Shown here piece by piece: positions 23,601 through 35,165 of a DNA stretch of 64,000 bases. A program made the position numbers and the translations under genes. The stretch is from Phycomyces nitens (taxonomy: Eukaryota > Mucoromycota > Mucoromycetes > Mucorales > Phycomycetaceae). Each line of letters starts with the position of its first letter. Within the stretch, counting starts at the first letter, position 1. The DNA is taken from assembly GCA_022702545.1 (NCBI GenBank), contig JAHRBC010000003.1, positions 62,001 to 126,000 of the forward strand, read 5' to 3'. The notes under the pieces are model-generated. The model worked only from the letters and a program-made list of their open reading frames with translations. It searched no databases and was not told where the DNA came from.

Positions 23601-23725
23601 TCAATTCTTGCTCTCTTGCTATGACGCTGAGCAGTTCGGCTTGCTACCAATGTGTAGCCTTGGCCATTGTTGTTGCATCTATTGCAATAGCACTTGGTGT
23701 TGTAAAAAGTATTTGAAGATGACAT
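20648..23725 (-). pseudogene. Tnp2-type transposase, element A, two homopolymer frameshifts
   Basis: Same four-exon gene as in B (29355-32432). Compared with B it lacks one base in a C-run near 22850 and one in an A-run near 21390, each shifting the frame, so the core is read in three pieces (23156-22809, 22794-21247, 21385-20648). Outside these sites it is almost identical to B and has all catalytic motifs. Single-base homopolymer losses in otherwise pristine repeats are also a common assembly or sequencing error, so the gene may be intact in reality. Confidence 0.85.
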
Positions 23726-24019
23726 TGTGTTTGTGTTTATAATGTTAAAACAAAAAGGAAACGAGTGTTACATATACTTTATTTATTAATATTTTATAGT
23801 GGTAAAAAAGCAACGTTGTTTTATTCTTTTTAATCAAGCCAATGGGGTCAAGCAAAAGAACGTTTTTAATCAGAACACAAAAAAAGGTGTTGAGCTGCAA
23901 ATTTGCCCTAATTTTCCTCAGGTAGACAGCTTTGCTCACACATGAGTATTCAGACCCATTTTTCCAGTGAATATTATTATTGTTTTGTAAAAAAATATTT
24001 TCTCACAAATTATATCCAG

Positions 24020-24824
24020 AAACTTATTGAGAATAAGATGTGGAAGAAAGACCTTGACTCCGAAGATCCAGCTCTGATTGCTGAGAACGAAGGCAAGCAG
24101 AAATGGAATAAGGATGAGAGGATCGACCACCCAGACAATGTCAGGGTCATTAACTACATGAGAGACTACATTCTCTCACAGCCTCGTGCTGCTGGTTTTT
24201 GGCCTGGCATGGTAGTGCAAAAACTAAAAAATAACTATAAGTACTACCATCGCGTTGCAAAGATGACTGAAGAGCAGTCTATTGCAAAGAAGAAAAAGGT
24301 TCGGGCCAACAGCAGGCTTGTCGAGGTTAGTATAAAGACAATATGATATTTTTGACTTAATCTGAAAATTTTTCTAGATCCACTTGCGCAGGGTGGCGGT
24401 CTACACGCGTCACTGGAGGGCAATTGATGAGGAGATGGGCCATAAGCCTGAAAACTCTGAGGAGATGGCCTATCTCCATGTCCTCCAAAAGGATGTGATG
24501 TCTGATGGTGAGTCGGGCATGGAAGACGTTGCACCTGGTATCACCATGCGTGTTCTCCATGTTGCTCGTCCCAGCTGGAGAAGCGATGAGATAATTAATA
24601 TTTTGTAGAGTGATGTGCTGAGTGCTGATAAAAGACTGATAAATTTAATATAGTTGAACCGGCTTCTGGAGGTCATTGACCGTTTTTCAAGAGAGGATGA
24701 TCTGAAACGGTCTGGACCAAAGACAAAGACAAGAATGCCCAGACAGCAAACATCAGTCAAGGAGATTCCTGCCCCAAGTCACCTGACTTTGAATTTGCCT
24801 GTCTGGACATTCAAAAATGAATAA
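24020..24824 (+). pseudogene. P2 of element C, exons 2-4 (separated from exon 1)
   Basis: Exon 2 begins at 24020 after the acceptor TATATCCAG and encodes KLIENKMWKKD...KWNKDERIDHPDNVRVINYMRDYI and a basic KKKKVRANSR end. Exon 3 (24378-24588) has LQKDVMSDGESGMED and ARPSWRSDE; exon 4 (24654-24824) ends LNLPVWTFKNE. Exon 1 is at 35991-35620 on the other strand: element B landed in intron 1, and the later inversion moved the parts apart. The frame is otherwise intact. More diverged from A/B/E/G than those are from each other. Confidence 0.85.
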
Positions 24825-24919
24825 ATCTTTGTTTTTGTCTTTTTTACTTTTTAAACACATGATTCGCAAAACAACCTATAAAATTATAATTAAAACCAAG
24901 AGAGATAAGATAAATATAT

Positions 24920-27900
24920 TTAGGCGGAAACCTTTCTAGGCAAGGGGACAACTAGTTTTTTGTTAATGTTACTACTAGATTTATAATCCACAATTGCAAC
25001 AGGCAGGAGAATCCGATGGACAGGAAGAATGCTTTGAAAGTCAAGAGCTGAAAATTCGTCCTTGTGAATCTCAATGCCTTCAGCCTCTCTGGTGGTGTCT
25101 GACGTAGTTTTGAACCAGTTCACAAAAGCAAAGGTGTGTTGACTGTTATAGGCATTTCCACGATGTGAAGAAGAAACAGCAGGGCTAAATGCGTGAACAA
25201 ATAGATACTGAATCTCTCCAACATACGCGTACACTGCCTCGGTCTTTTCCTCAACAAATAATGCTTGGATGTATGATCCTTTTTGATTTCTACCACTCCT
25301 TCCTTTGAACATCTGGCCTAGAATACTGACAGACTTGAGCATTTCGATCCAGTCATTGACAAAAGCAGAGGAAGCCATGGTGTCATTACAGCCTTTGATG
25401 GACCTGTCATTGTAGGCAACCTGGTAATATTCCACCAAACAGTCATATTCTGCCCTACTCATCATACTCATGGGCTTCTTTTTCAATGGGAGTGTTGATG
25501 GTGGCAAAGGCTCGTTACCATATACTGTTATCAATGGATTTTCAGCATATTCAACAAAATCAGGCAATGAGAAGGTAGAGAAATAATGAGAATGTGCTGG
25601 CGTGGATATAGTGTCTGGGGTATTGGTAAACATGCGAAAGATATCTGACAAATGATATCCATTGGCTGTGCTCAGAAACCCACGAACAAAATCTGCCTTT
25701 CGTGTATCCTCAACAAAGCTTCTCATGTATGTGGCCTCAAATCCACCTTTCCTGTTCGTGTTGATGTTTTTGAGGATACTGTTGTACCTCTCAAAACCAA
25801 AAAGCCAGTAGCCATAAACTGGACCAAAGTCCAGAACCGTTTCACGAAGGTGAAGATGGAGGTGCATGTTGGGAGAGAGGAGGTCAGACTCATATAATTG
25901 CTCACAACCTTTGCCAAACTGCTCCAGATTGCGATGCGCTTCCTCAATATCGTCCTCAGAGATACTTGGCTTGGTCAAAAAACGGCAGGCATTTACAAAA
26001 AACATCCAATTTTTGAACATTGGCAGTGGCAGCACGTTCTTCAATACCACGGGAGAGTATACCAAACACCACGACTTCCACTCATCAGCTTTCATGAAGG
26101 GGAACCCCTTTGCAATCTTCGTCTTTAATGGAGTATAATCTGGCGGCAACACCATCTTTTCCACCATCTTCTGCATGGCAACGAGACTCTTATCGTTGAT
26201 TACTCCATCTGCAACCTATCTCTCCATCATCCTCTTGGCAGTGCCTAAGAAGAGATTGTGCATTGGATCAATGATCGTGCAGCGGACAACGTCAAAGTAC
26301 TGGAGACGATGCAGTTCGGACCAGCGAACACCACTGGCAACTTCAAGGCGCTGCCTCTCAGCTTGAGTGGCTGCATTTCTCCAGACCTCAGCATCCTTAC
26401 GATTATCATTCTTAGTGCGAAGGAGCCACTTTGAGAAATCAAATCCAGAATAATCAACAGAGTTCGTTCCAGCTAACCGATTGAACCGACGATTACACTT
26501 ATGACAAGCATTTGTACTTGTATGGGATGTGAACCCACATACTTTCCTTGCGGCAGGGATGTCACAAGCGACCAGGAAAAGAGCGGCATGGACAGTTGCA
26601 CCAGATGGGCATTGATGAGTCTTCATTCTGATTCCTTTATAGAGATCCTCCAACTCATTGACCAGTGGTTTGAGATAGTGATTTATCTCTGAGGTTTTTG
26701 CTTCTCTGGGCCCAGGCATCAAACCAACGAGGATGATATTTTCCTTCTTGAATCTGACATCACGAGGAAGGTTGTTGACAGCAAGGTAGATGGCACCACA
26801 AGAATACGTGACACCATCAAATGGTTGGAACCAGTCAATGTTTAATGTCAGCATAAGAGAGCGCTCGCTGTCAACAAAGGGGATTCCATTCACATCAGGC
26901 AACTCGTTCCACATCGCACCATCATATATATCAAACATAGTCTTTTCCACCTTGGGACCACGATTCCAAGAGTTGATCTGTGATTCAAAATCAGGCCGAG
27001 AAAAGAGTGTTTGGATAGAGTGTTTGATTGACTGGTAGATATACGATTTTTTTGGGACAGATGACAAATTGGACTTGAACAAGCCATGGCCACACAAGGC
27101 GCTGTTTTCAAACTTGTCAAATGTACAGAAAAGAGGTGCACCATCGTTCTCGTAAATGCTGTAAAATTCACCACATGCAACATACTTCTTGATTCCCTTT
27201 GTCAATGCATTCATTCCTGCCATACTTTTGAGACCAGAGACACTTGATAGGACTCGGAAAGAATCGCCAAAAAAATCCAGGATCTTGTTCACAATTGCAA
27301 TCAAGATAATCGCGCCTTCATTGACAACATAAAAGGAAATGAACAGGGCAAGAGCCTTGACTATAAAGCCGTGAATGAAACTCAATTCTGAGTTGAATTC
27401 TAGAAACATATTAATCAAAAAAAAAGCATATTAATATATAATATTTATATAGATAGAGTGATTATCAGCTCAGATACTATACAGACCTTCATCATCATTC
27501 ATCTCGTCTTCACTTTCACTGTCAGAGTCAGAGTCAGAGTCACCAACTGAGCTACATTCATCCTCTGCACCAAAAATGGCATCGGACTCAGAGAGAGATA
27601 GGTTTCTAATGGGTTCTTGTACCCCCTCATATTCTTCAACGCCGTTTTCCAAGTCTGCCCAGGTGTAAAAAAAATTAATTTAATAAAAAAACAATAAAAT
27701 TTTAAGAAATCCTTACCACCAGACTCAAAATCCATGGCCTCTACATTGTCTACGGCCTCAAAGTATTGCTCTTCAGTATCAACAATTTCCATTACTATTT
27801 AATTCAAAAATGTATTTATTATTAATTAAATAATTTTCAAATTAAAATATAAAATATATCTTACATCTACCACCGAAAAACTGTTTTTGGCATCTTCTTT

Positions 27901-28014
27901 AAGCATATGACGCTTAAATGTTTGAGCTGTGAGAAAATCAAATCCACCCTCTTTGTTCTTGCAAATAGAACATCTACATTCTTTTGTTCTTGTAGATTTA
28001 CGGATAGGAGCCAT
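24920..28014 (-). pseudogene. Tnp2-type transposase, element C, one nonsense codon
   Basis: Exon 1 starts at 28014 (MAPIRKSTRT, then CRCSICKNKEGGF and a downstream His), exons 2 and 3 are acidic (about 27800-27720 and 27660-27484), and the core exon runs from about 27400 to the stop at 24920. Core motifs NIDWFQPFDGVTYSCGAIY, ACDIPAARK, DPMHNLFLG and GPVYGYWLFGFERYN are all present. Codon 26218-26216 is TAG where every relative has TGG (…RMMERW…), and the frame continues unbroken after it. A single G to A change therefore inactivates an otherwise complete gene of about 950 codons. Confidence 0.9.
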
Positions 28015-28266
28015 TGTTTAATAAATAATTGAAATGTTTTGGTTTAACAGTAAAGAAGATATATTCAGGTACAGTTTATTTGATATACTTTGAGTTTAAT
28101 AATTATTTTTTTCATGCTACACAATCGCCTACACCCAATAAAATCTATCAAAAATATTTTTTCTCTCTGAACTCACAAAAAAGGGCCTGAGCTAGAAAAT
28201 TGACCTTTATATCCCATACCTACTGTATCAACTACACATATGGGAATCGGGGGTATTTTTGCAGTG

Positions 28267-28582
28267 TCCGATGTAGTTTGACAGGGAGTTGTCTTGGAGG
28301 CTGACGCACCTGCCGAGCCTTCTGAGTCCCAACAGGGACCAACAGTTCCACAACCGGAGCCATGCTTACGTCCTGCTGGCCATACACCAATTGACCAGGG
28401 AAAGTGTTGAACTGACCCTGCATGTACTGTTGCTGTTGAAGCGGCAGTACCAACTTGACTGCTTCAGCCGAATACACCGGCGAAGTCACCACCATATTGA
28501 TCGCGGGATCCTCCTGCTCCACGAACACCTGAGATTGATTACGGGCATCAGCAAAACTTACTGATGTCCTCTGCCTTTTCCC
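28267..28582 (-). pseudogene. Protease frame, N-terminal part (between gag and element C)
   Basis: Reading on minus in the -1 frame relative to gag from the slip site, the frame continues through FVEQEDPAINMVVTSPVYS and a Gln-rich segment to the GGA target of element C at 28269-28267. Beyond the element the same frame resumes at 37488 (…K-L-H-R then R-D-V-W-E-K-L). It links the gag zinc knuckle to the aspartic protease. No known domain is seen in this linker. Confidence 0.82.
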
Positions 28583-29110
28583 AAAACATCTTCATCGCTC
28601 ACTTTCCTAGGACAGCTGGCCTGAATGTGACCATCTTCCTCACACCAGGAACAGCGCAGCACTTGGGAACCAGCAGAATCGCCCTCACCAGGGGCAAAAC
28701 CCGAACCAGAGGCGAAACCAGGACCAGAAAAACCAGGACCAGAGAAAACATGACCAGAGAAACCAGGACCAGAACCAAAACCAGGCGCACCAAAACCAGA
28801 AGCATAAGTGTCCACCAAGTGGACCTTCATCGTCTTGAACTCCTGAATGAGCTCAGACAGAGAGTTCTCGACGGAACTTCTCTCCAAACCAGAACCTTCA
28901 GAGCGGGAGTTTCCTCTGCCAGAAACCGAACCAAACCGAGAACCAGAACGACAATACTTCTCCTCTACAGACTCGACCTTGATGGCCAACTTGACCATCT
29001 CTTCCCAAGACCGCGGGACACCAATCTTCTCAACTTCGTAGGCCACCTCCCTCCTGAGGGCCTTCAACAAGATTCTTACTTTCTGCGACTCATTCGTGAG
29101 CGCAACCAGA
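28558..29110 (-). pseudogene. gag, 3' part with zinc knuckle, inverted relative to its 5' part
   Basis: Continuation of gag from 17468. The first complete motifs are LTNESQKVRILLKALRREV and WEEMVKLAIKVESVEEKY, typical of the end of a gypsy capsid domain, followed by a Gly/Ser/Phe-rich repeat region and a CCHC zinc knuckle CSWCEEDGHIQASC. The gag frame stops at TAA 28560-28558. The segment is inverted because it lies between the recombined elements A and B. The open frame on the opposite strand (Arg/Thr-rich) is a shadow of the repeats. Confidence 0.9.
28576..28582 (-). promoter_or_regulatory. Candidate -1 ribosomal frameshift site GGGAAAA
   Basis: In the gag frame the codons read TTG GGA AAA, i.e. 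the canonical slippery heptamer G GGA AAA of the X XXY YYZ type, 15 nt before the gag stop codon. A -1 slip enters the frame that carries the protease. A downstream pseudoknot was not evaluated. Confidence 0.7.
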
Positions 29111-29354
29111 CACTGGAAAAATGGGTCTGAATACTCATGTGTGAGCAAAGCTGTCTACCTGAGGAAAATTAGGGCAAATTTGCAGCTCAACACCTTTTTT
29201 TGTGTTCTGATTAAAAACGTTCTTTTGCTTGACCCCATTGGCTTGATTAAAAAGAATAAAACAACGTTGCTTTTTTACCACTATAAAATATTAATAAATA
29301 AAGTATATGTAACACTCGTTTCCTTTTTGTTTTAACATTATAAACACAAACACA

Positions 29355-32300
29355 ATGTCATCTTCAAATACTTTTTACAACACCAAGTGCTATTGCAATA
29401 GATGCAACAACAATGGCCAAGGCTACACATTGGTAGCAAGCCGAACTGCTCAGCGTCATAGCAAGAGAGCAAGAATTGAACAGAGCAACTCAAATGAGAT
29501 TGGTATGATAATTTCAGTGTTTATTTTTATGTATTGTATAATAATTTCGGCGGTATGAAACACAGACACTCAAGCAGACATGGATATTGATATTCAATGT
29601 AAGAAAAGTTTATTTGAAAAAGTAGAGACTAAGAAACTATTATATTCTATAAGCGGTCATTTCTACTCAACAGTCTGGACCCTCGGATGTATTGGACGGT
29701 CAGACCAACTCACCTTTTTGGGATGCCGATGTAATGCTGGATGAGGGCAATTCAGTTGCTAATGAGGCCAATGCCGATGGCGAACGCGATGACGAAAGCG
29801 ATGATGAAGAAGATGAAGGCGAAGATGAAGTTGAGATCGAGGTTGAGGAATTCGACAGTGAAGGTGCGTGTTGCATAGCCAAAAGCAAAGAGAAAGCAGC
29901 AAAGAAAAAGCCTGAAAAGAATTGAATATTAATTTTTTCGATTTTAAAATAGACCCTTTCCCAACCCCCAATATGCCTGAAAATCCTGTGCACAGGTTTA
30001 TTGCCGTTTTTGTTGTCCTCTTTGCATCCCGCTATGTGGTCAACAAGGGTGCTGTTGTCTTGATCGAGTTCATCAACACACTCTTGACGATTTACGAGCA
30101 GGATTTCCAGCTCCCATCCAGTCTTCTTGGTCTGCAAAGAATGACAGGATATTCTGCGATTTCCAACGGTATCAGGAGATTCGTAGCCTGTCCTGATTGC
30201 CACGCAGTTTATGAAGAAAACCAGTCTGTCCCCCCTCACTGTGTTTTCACGAAAGTTGGTGCACGTCTGACCTGCAACTGCAAGTTGACCAAGGTTACAT
30301 CGTCTGGAGCATTGGTTCCCAAGCGCGTGTTCCAATACCAGTCATTGAAGCATGCCTTGAAAATTCTTTTCCTTCGCCCTGATTTTGAAGCAAGCATTCA
30401 ACACTGGAATCAGGAGCTCAAGATCATGGATACAATGTGCGACATCTTTGACGGTGTTATGTGGAAGGAGTTGAAAGACATCAGTGGTGAATCTTTTGTT
30501 GCCCATCCTCGTTCTTTGATGTTGACGTTGAACATTGATTGGTTCCAGCCCTTTGACAGGGTCACATACTCTTGTGGGGCCATTTACTTGGTGGTTAACA
30601 ACTTGCCTCGTGAGGAGCGGTTTAAGGCAGAGAACACTATCCTTGTTGGACTCATGCCTGGGCCAAAGGAGCCAAAGTCCGAAGAGATTAACCATTATCT
30701 CAAGCCTTTGGTTGATGAGTTGGAACAACTGTACGTGGGAATGACTATCCCAACCTTTGAATGCATTTCTGGAGCAACCGTCCGTGCAGCTTTGTTCATG
30801 GTAGCATGTGACATCCCTGCAGCCAGAAAGACAAGTGGATTCACGTCCCATAACAGCACAAACGCCTGTTACAAGTGTTGTCGCAAATTTTCTCGTCTTC
30901 CTGGGACAAGCAGTGTGGACTTCCGTGGGTTCAATGAGTCTGGGTGGCGTCGTCGTCGTGGTGTGGAGAACCGTTTGCATGCTGAGGTGTGGAAGAGTGC
31001 AAGTACGCCCTCAGAAAGGCATGAGTTGGAGGTCGAAAATGGTGTTCGATGGTCGCAACTCCATCGCCTTGGATACTTTGATCTAGTACGTGGAACGATC
31101 ATTGATCCCATGCATAACCTATTCTTGGGTACAGCCAAGAGGATGGTCAAGACGTGGACTACTAGTGGTCTAATCACGGATAGGAAGCTGGCTTCTATGC
31201 AAGTAATGGCCGAATCAATGGTGGTGCCAACTGACTACACCATTTTGAAGACGAAGATCAGTAGAGGATTTCCATATATGAAGGCTGATGAATGGAAATC
31301 CTGGGTGTTGGTGTATTCTCCTGTGCTGCTCAGAGACGTTCTTCCTCTGGATAAGTTCAAGAATTGGATCGACTTTGTTGATGCTTGCCGTCTCCTTGCA
31401 ACACCAACAATCACGTTTGATGACCTTGACGACGCCCATGCCCATTTGGAAAGATTCTGTCAGAAATGCGAAGAATTGTATCCTGCTCCCACTCTCACCT
31501 GCAACATGCACCTGCACATCCATCTTCGCGAAACCATTCGTGATTTTGGACCTGTGTATGGTTATTGGCTGTTTGGGTTCGAGAGGTACAATGGCCTGTT
31601 GAAGAAGATCGACACCAACAGAAGAGATGGATTTGAGTCCACATTCATGAAGACTTTTGTTGAAGACATGTACAAGGGCGACTACGTACAAAAAATGCTC
31701 TCCTGTCCGAACCAAGCTTCTTTCCGTCCTCTTCTGTCAAAACTCACATCATCATCCACAACTGCCACCTCCTCCTCTGCCCCTCTTTCACACACGCCAT
31801 TTATACTTCAGCTATTTGTGCGTGCATCTTTAAAGCCTGAATTTCCGATAAAGGGAAATGAGCCCCTTCCTCTCTCTGCCTTCCCTCTCTTGGTGAGAAA
31901 GCCATCTGTAATGGATGATACAGATTATCTCCAGTTGTTGGAGTACTATCGGCTATCGTATGGTATACCAAGTCTTCAGCATTATCATCAGGCAACGTCT
32001 TCAGGTATCTTTGTTGATAATCATATCACAAAGATAAAATCTATCAATCTTCTCGGCCAGACGTATAAAGGCAAAAATGGTTCCGTAGACCGTGGGTCAT
32101 TCATTCAAGCACTATTCCTGGGTAGAGTTGGTGATCCTCCACGAGCATACACAGGACAAATTCAGTACTTGTTCCTCCACAAGCTCAGTTGTTCATCAAT
32201 CGGAAATAATTCCACTCATGTCTTTGCTTTCGTGAGATGGCTCATCAACATGCCAAGTAGAACACGTGAATACGAAGGAGTTGAGGTCTGCTCGCCAAGT

Positions 32301-32432
32301 TTCTCTCCAGATGATTATCATTGTATATTGCCAGTACATCGTATTCTTTTGGAAGTCGCGACTGCTGAGCTGGTGTCTGGTGTTAATGTGAAGATGCTGG
32401 TCATTCCTTTACCAAAAAAGATGTATGCTTAA
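29355..32432 (+). CDS. Tnp2-type (CACTA/EnSpm, Plavaka-like) transposase, element B, intact
   Basis: Exons 29355-29502, 29566-29598, 29654-29863 and 29953-32432 join in frame to 956 codons plus stop, which validates the splice model. Exon 1: CYCNRCNNN...RTAQRHSKRAR, a possible zinc-binding and nuclear-localisation module. Exon 3: Asp/Glu-rich (DESDDEEDEGEDEVEIEVEE). Exon 4: a Cys-rich stretch (VACPDCHAVYEE...CNCKL), then NIDWFQPFDRVTYSCGAIY, LVGLMPGPKEPKSEEINHYL, ACDIPAARKTSGF with CYKC, DPMHNLFLGTAKRM, and GPVYGYWLFGFERYNG. These fit the DDE core of Transposase_21 proteins, which cut DNA at CACTA-type ends. The last 250 residues are less conserved and end LVIPLPKKMYA. Confidence 0.95.
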
Positions 32433-32564
32433 AGCATTAATAAATAAATACTTGTTTCTTTTAAAAAGAACAAAACAAAACATTCATTGCCTTTAAACAT
32501 GTCTTTGGGATTAAATACGTAAGCAAGAGTAAAATAAAACAATTGTTTTTTATTTATTTTTTAT

Positions 32565-33679
32565 TTAATTTCTTATGACCCAAGGAGGCAGACGGGCGGC
32601 CAAGTCACCAGGGACTGCTAAGTCTCTGACTCCTTTGAGATCTCTTGACAGCATCTGATGAGCATTCATCCCCAAGTCAAGAGAAACGAATGAGTCAACG
32701 ATTTCAATAAACCGGTTGAACTAAATAGCATTTGTTAATATTTCAAAAATGATATCTTAATAAATATATTATTATATATTGTTTACAGAATAATTTACCT
32801 CATCGCTTCTCCAGCTTGGGCGATAAACGGAGACCCGACGCTTGCCAAGAGTCTTTGAAGTATCGTTGTCTGATTCTCCTTCAGACATTGCTTCTTTCTG
32901 AAGCAGACCAGAACAAACTTGCCCCATTGCCTGCTCAATGGCCTCCTTATGTTTGAGAAAGGCAGTCATGCGACGTTCGAAATGCTAACAAATATCCAAC
33001 ATGTATTCATTAATATTTGTCTCTAGTTTGAATAGTATACAACCTACATCTTTTTCACGGTTTGCCCTTCTCGAACGAGCGTTGGAGACTGCCTTCTTCT
33101 CAGAAGACTTTCTCTGCTCCTGACGACGGCTACAGAAGTTTCTGTAGACTTTCTCTCGAATGTCACTTCTTCTCAAGGGCGAGCCAACAAAATTTGGCCC
33201 AAGGTAAGCCAGTAGACGTTCTACCAGCTCCTTGTTGGGACTCTCGTCAAAGTGAGTATGGACATCCCACCTTGGCTTGTTGTTATTTGCCTGGATGTCA
33301 ACCAACGCCCTTGACCTCAACTTTGGCTGCCACAAATATTCACGAATATCTTTCTGTTTGATCAAAATAAGAATTTAGTTGATAGGATATTATATCTGGT
33401 GACACCTACAAACACACGTTTCTTTGCATCAGACATCGATTCATTTGTGGCCTCGGCAGTTGGGGCAGCAACAGAGGCAAGAACAGGTACTGGAGCCACA
33501 ATACTTGTGGCAGCAATGACAGTGAGGTTGGACTCAATAAGAGTCCCCATTCTTCTGTTCATCGTGGTCATGTCGCCTCTAATTGAGGCAAGATCCTCTT
33601 GGAGATTCGTGATGACCGTCTGCATATTGACATCGTCGTCAGCAGGTCGTGGAGCAATATTCCTTCTTTGGTTTGACAT
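32565..33679 (-). CDS. P2, transposon-associated protein of unknown function (element B)
   Basis: Mirror copy of the element A gene with the same four phase-0 exons and the same 305-aa product, starting MSNQRRNIAPRPADDDV at 33679. One visible difference is His to Arg at the end of exon 1. Convergent with the transposase, with about 130 bp between the two stop codons. Intact. As for A, a DNA-binding accessory role is inferred from the basic core and constant linkage, not from homology. Confidence 0.85.
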
Positions 33680-34089
33680 TTTCTATTATAAATTATATCA
33701 AAAATACACAATATTTAATACTCGTTTACTACTTTAAGTTTAAACATATCTTTTACTTAAAACGCACAAGAGACAGATAGATAGAAAAATTGGATTTGAG
33801 TGGGAAGAGTGAACAAGTTGGTCAAAAGGATTTAATAATATAAAATACAGATTATATATTAGTAAAGACAGCTTTATTTATAAATCCAAAAAGACTTCTT
33901 GTACACATTAATGAACGGCACCATTATTGCTTTTGGACTCTATCCATTACACCTATTCTGTCTCTGTTTCAAATTATATATCCTTGTATTTTTTTCTTTT
34001 TAGCCTTTTTTCCTTTCTCTTGTTTCCTTATATCCGCGCCTATTTTCTCTTTCTTTTTTTACACCTCTTTAGACTAAAAAATTGGCGGC

Positions 34090-35165
34090 TTCTTTATAAA
34101 CACGCACTCATTCCAATACATCCTGCCTGCATTGCTCCTCCAAACTAATCATGGTCAGTTAAATGTGCTGGTGCCATCTTGCAAATTATTCTGATTCTCT
34201 CTTTCTATTTTATAGACCTCTTCCACTTTCATAGCCTATTATATGATAACGTCATCAGTCCCAGTGTAAAAAAATATTTTCGTGTCAAACTTTTTTTTTC
34301 TCTAATGCTTCTTATTCTCCTATAGGCCGCCGCCATCAATCACCCTATACCCCATCTGCGTCTTCTATCATCTACAACTGTCATCATAATGGTAATGCTG
34401 TCTTTTAGCTTTTATACTTTTTTATATATTTATTCTGACTATCTCTTTTGATCTTATAGACCTCCTCTACTGGCATGGTCTATTATATGGTATCGTCATT
34501 GGTGCTATGGTAAAAAATCTTTTTGTGTCAAAAAAATAATAATTTTCTTTTCTAACGTTTCTTATTCTACAATAGGCCGCCGCCATCACTGTCTACCTCA
34601 TCTGCCTCCCTCATCATCTACGACTGGTTATCATAATGGTAATGCCGTTTCTTGGTCTTTGTGCTTTTCAAAATATTATTCTGGCTATTTACTAATAATT
34701 TTTTATACTCTTAATAAGAAGCTATTGTTGGCCGCCATATACCATCCCTCTACTATAATCGCCAACTCTGCTTCTGGTATGTAAATTAATTATTTTATCA
34801 CTCAATTCACCTGTAATAATTTATTTTACCCCATCTCTAGTCAACCTAATCATACAAGATGCCATGCCGCACAACTCAGCCCCTCTTTGTCCATTCTTGT
34901 CCATCCCTTACAATGTAAGTATAATATACCTCGCATCTTGAATAGCACCCGCACTTTTGAATATATGTCACTAATATAACTTTTATTATATCAGAACACT
35001 ACCGCAACCACCCAAATCGCCGTCGGACCTTATTTTCAGGTATTGTTCAGTAGAGAAGCACCCGATCCAAGTAGTATCAAGTAGGCCGGTAGAAGCAGCA
35101 AGGATAGACAGTAATAGTATTAGAACTCGTGTATAGAACCATTCTATTCTTTCCAATAAACACAA
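34090..35165 (+). other. Unit 3 of element B, spliced unit with two cassette-exon pairs
   Basis: TATA box at 34093-34100, leader exon ending 34153, alpha1 34216-34265, beta1 34326-34391, alpha2 34460-34509, beta2 34576-34638, gamma 34719-34776, delta 34841-34914, epsilon 34995-35084 (TAG stop) and AATAAA at about 35155. The donors are GTAAAAA or GTAATG after alpha and beta, GTATG after gamma and GTAAG after delta. The terminal frame is open: beta2 ends ATA ATG, followed by the LLLAAIYHPSTII, DAMPHNSAPLCPF and GPYFQVLFSREAP blocks. Divergent from P2, with promoters about 400 bp apart. Confidence 0.65.

Larger units (their letters stand above)
17469..23969. mobile_element. Element A: CACTG-type DNA transposon, inverted twin of B
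   Basis: 6501 bp, left end CACTGGAAAAATGGGTTTGA, right end ...ACCCATTTTTCCAGTG. Flanks are TCT on the left and AAT on the right, which do not match each other but are the reverse complements of the two flanks of B. Every position maps to B by coordinate sum 53080 apart from a few short indels. It carries unit 3 (minus), P2 (plus) and a twice-frameshifted transposase (minus). Left subterminal bases 17469-17880 contain no gene that I can see. Confidence 0.96.
23970..28266. mobile_element. Element C, inverted portion with the transposase end
   Basis: One part of element C. Its true terminus, CACTGCAAAAATACCCCCGA on the minus strand, starts at 28266 and is preceded by the target duplication GGA (TCC at 28267-28269 on plus). 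The other cut end, at 23970, begins AATATTATTATTG and joins base for base to 35612 once B is removed (duplicated trinucleotide ATT/AAT). The whole element is about 6.17 kb. This part contains the transposase (minus) and exons 2-4 of P2 (plus). Confidence 0.93.

Noticed and set aside
28564..29130. 188-aa Arg/Thr-rich open frame on the plus strand
   Set aside because: Antisense of the gag Gly/Ser/Phe repeat and capsid end; the minus frame has the zinc knuckle and capsid motifs.
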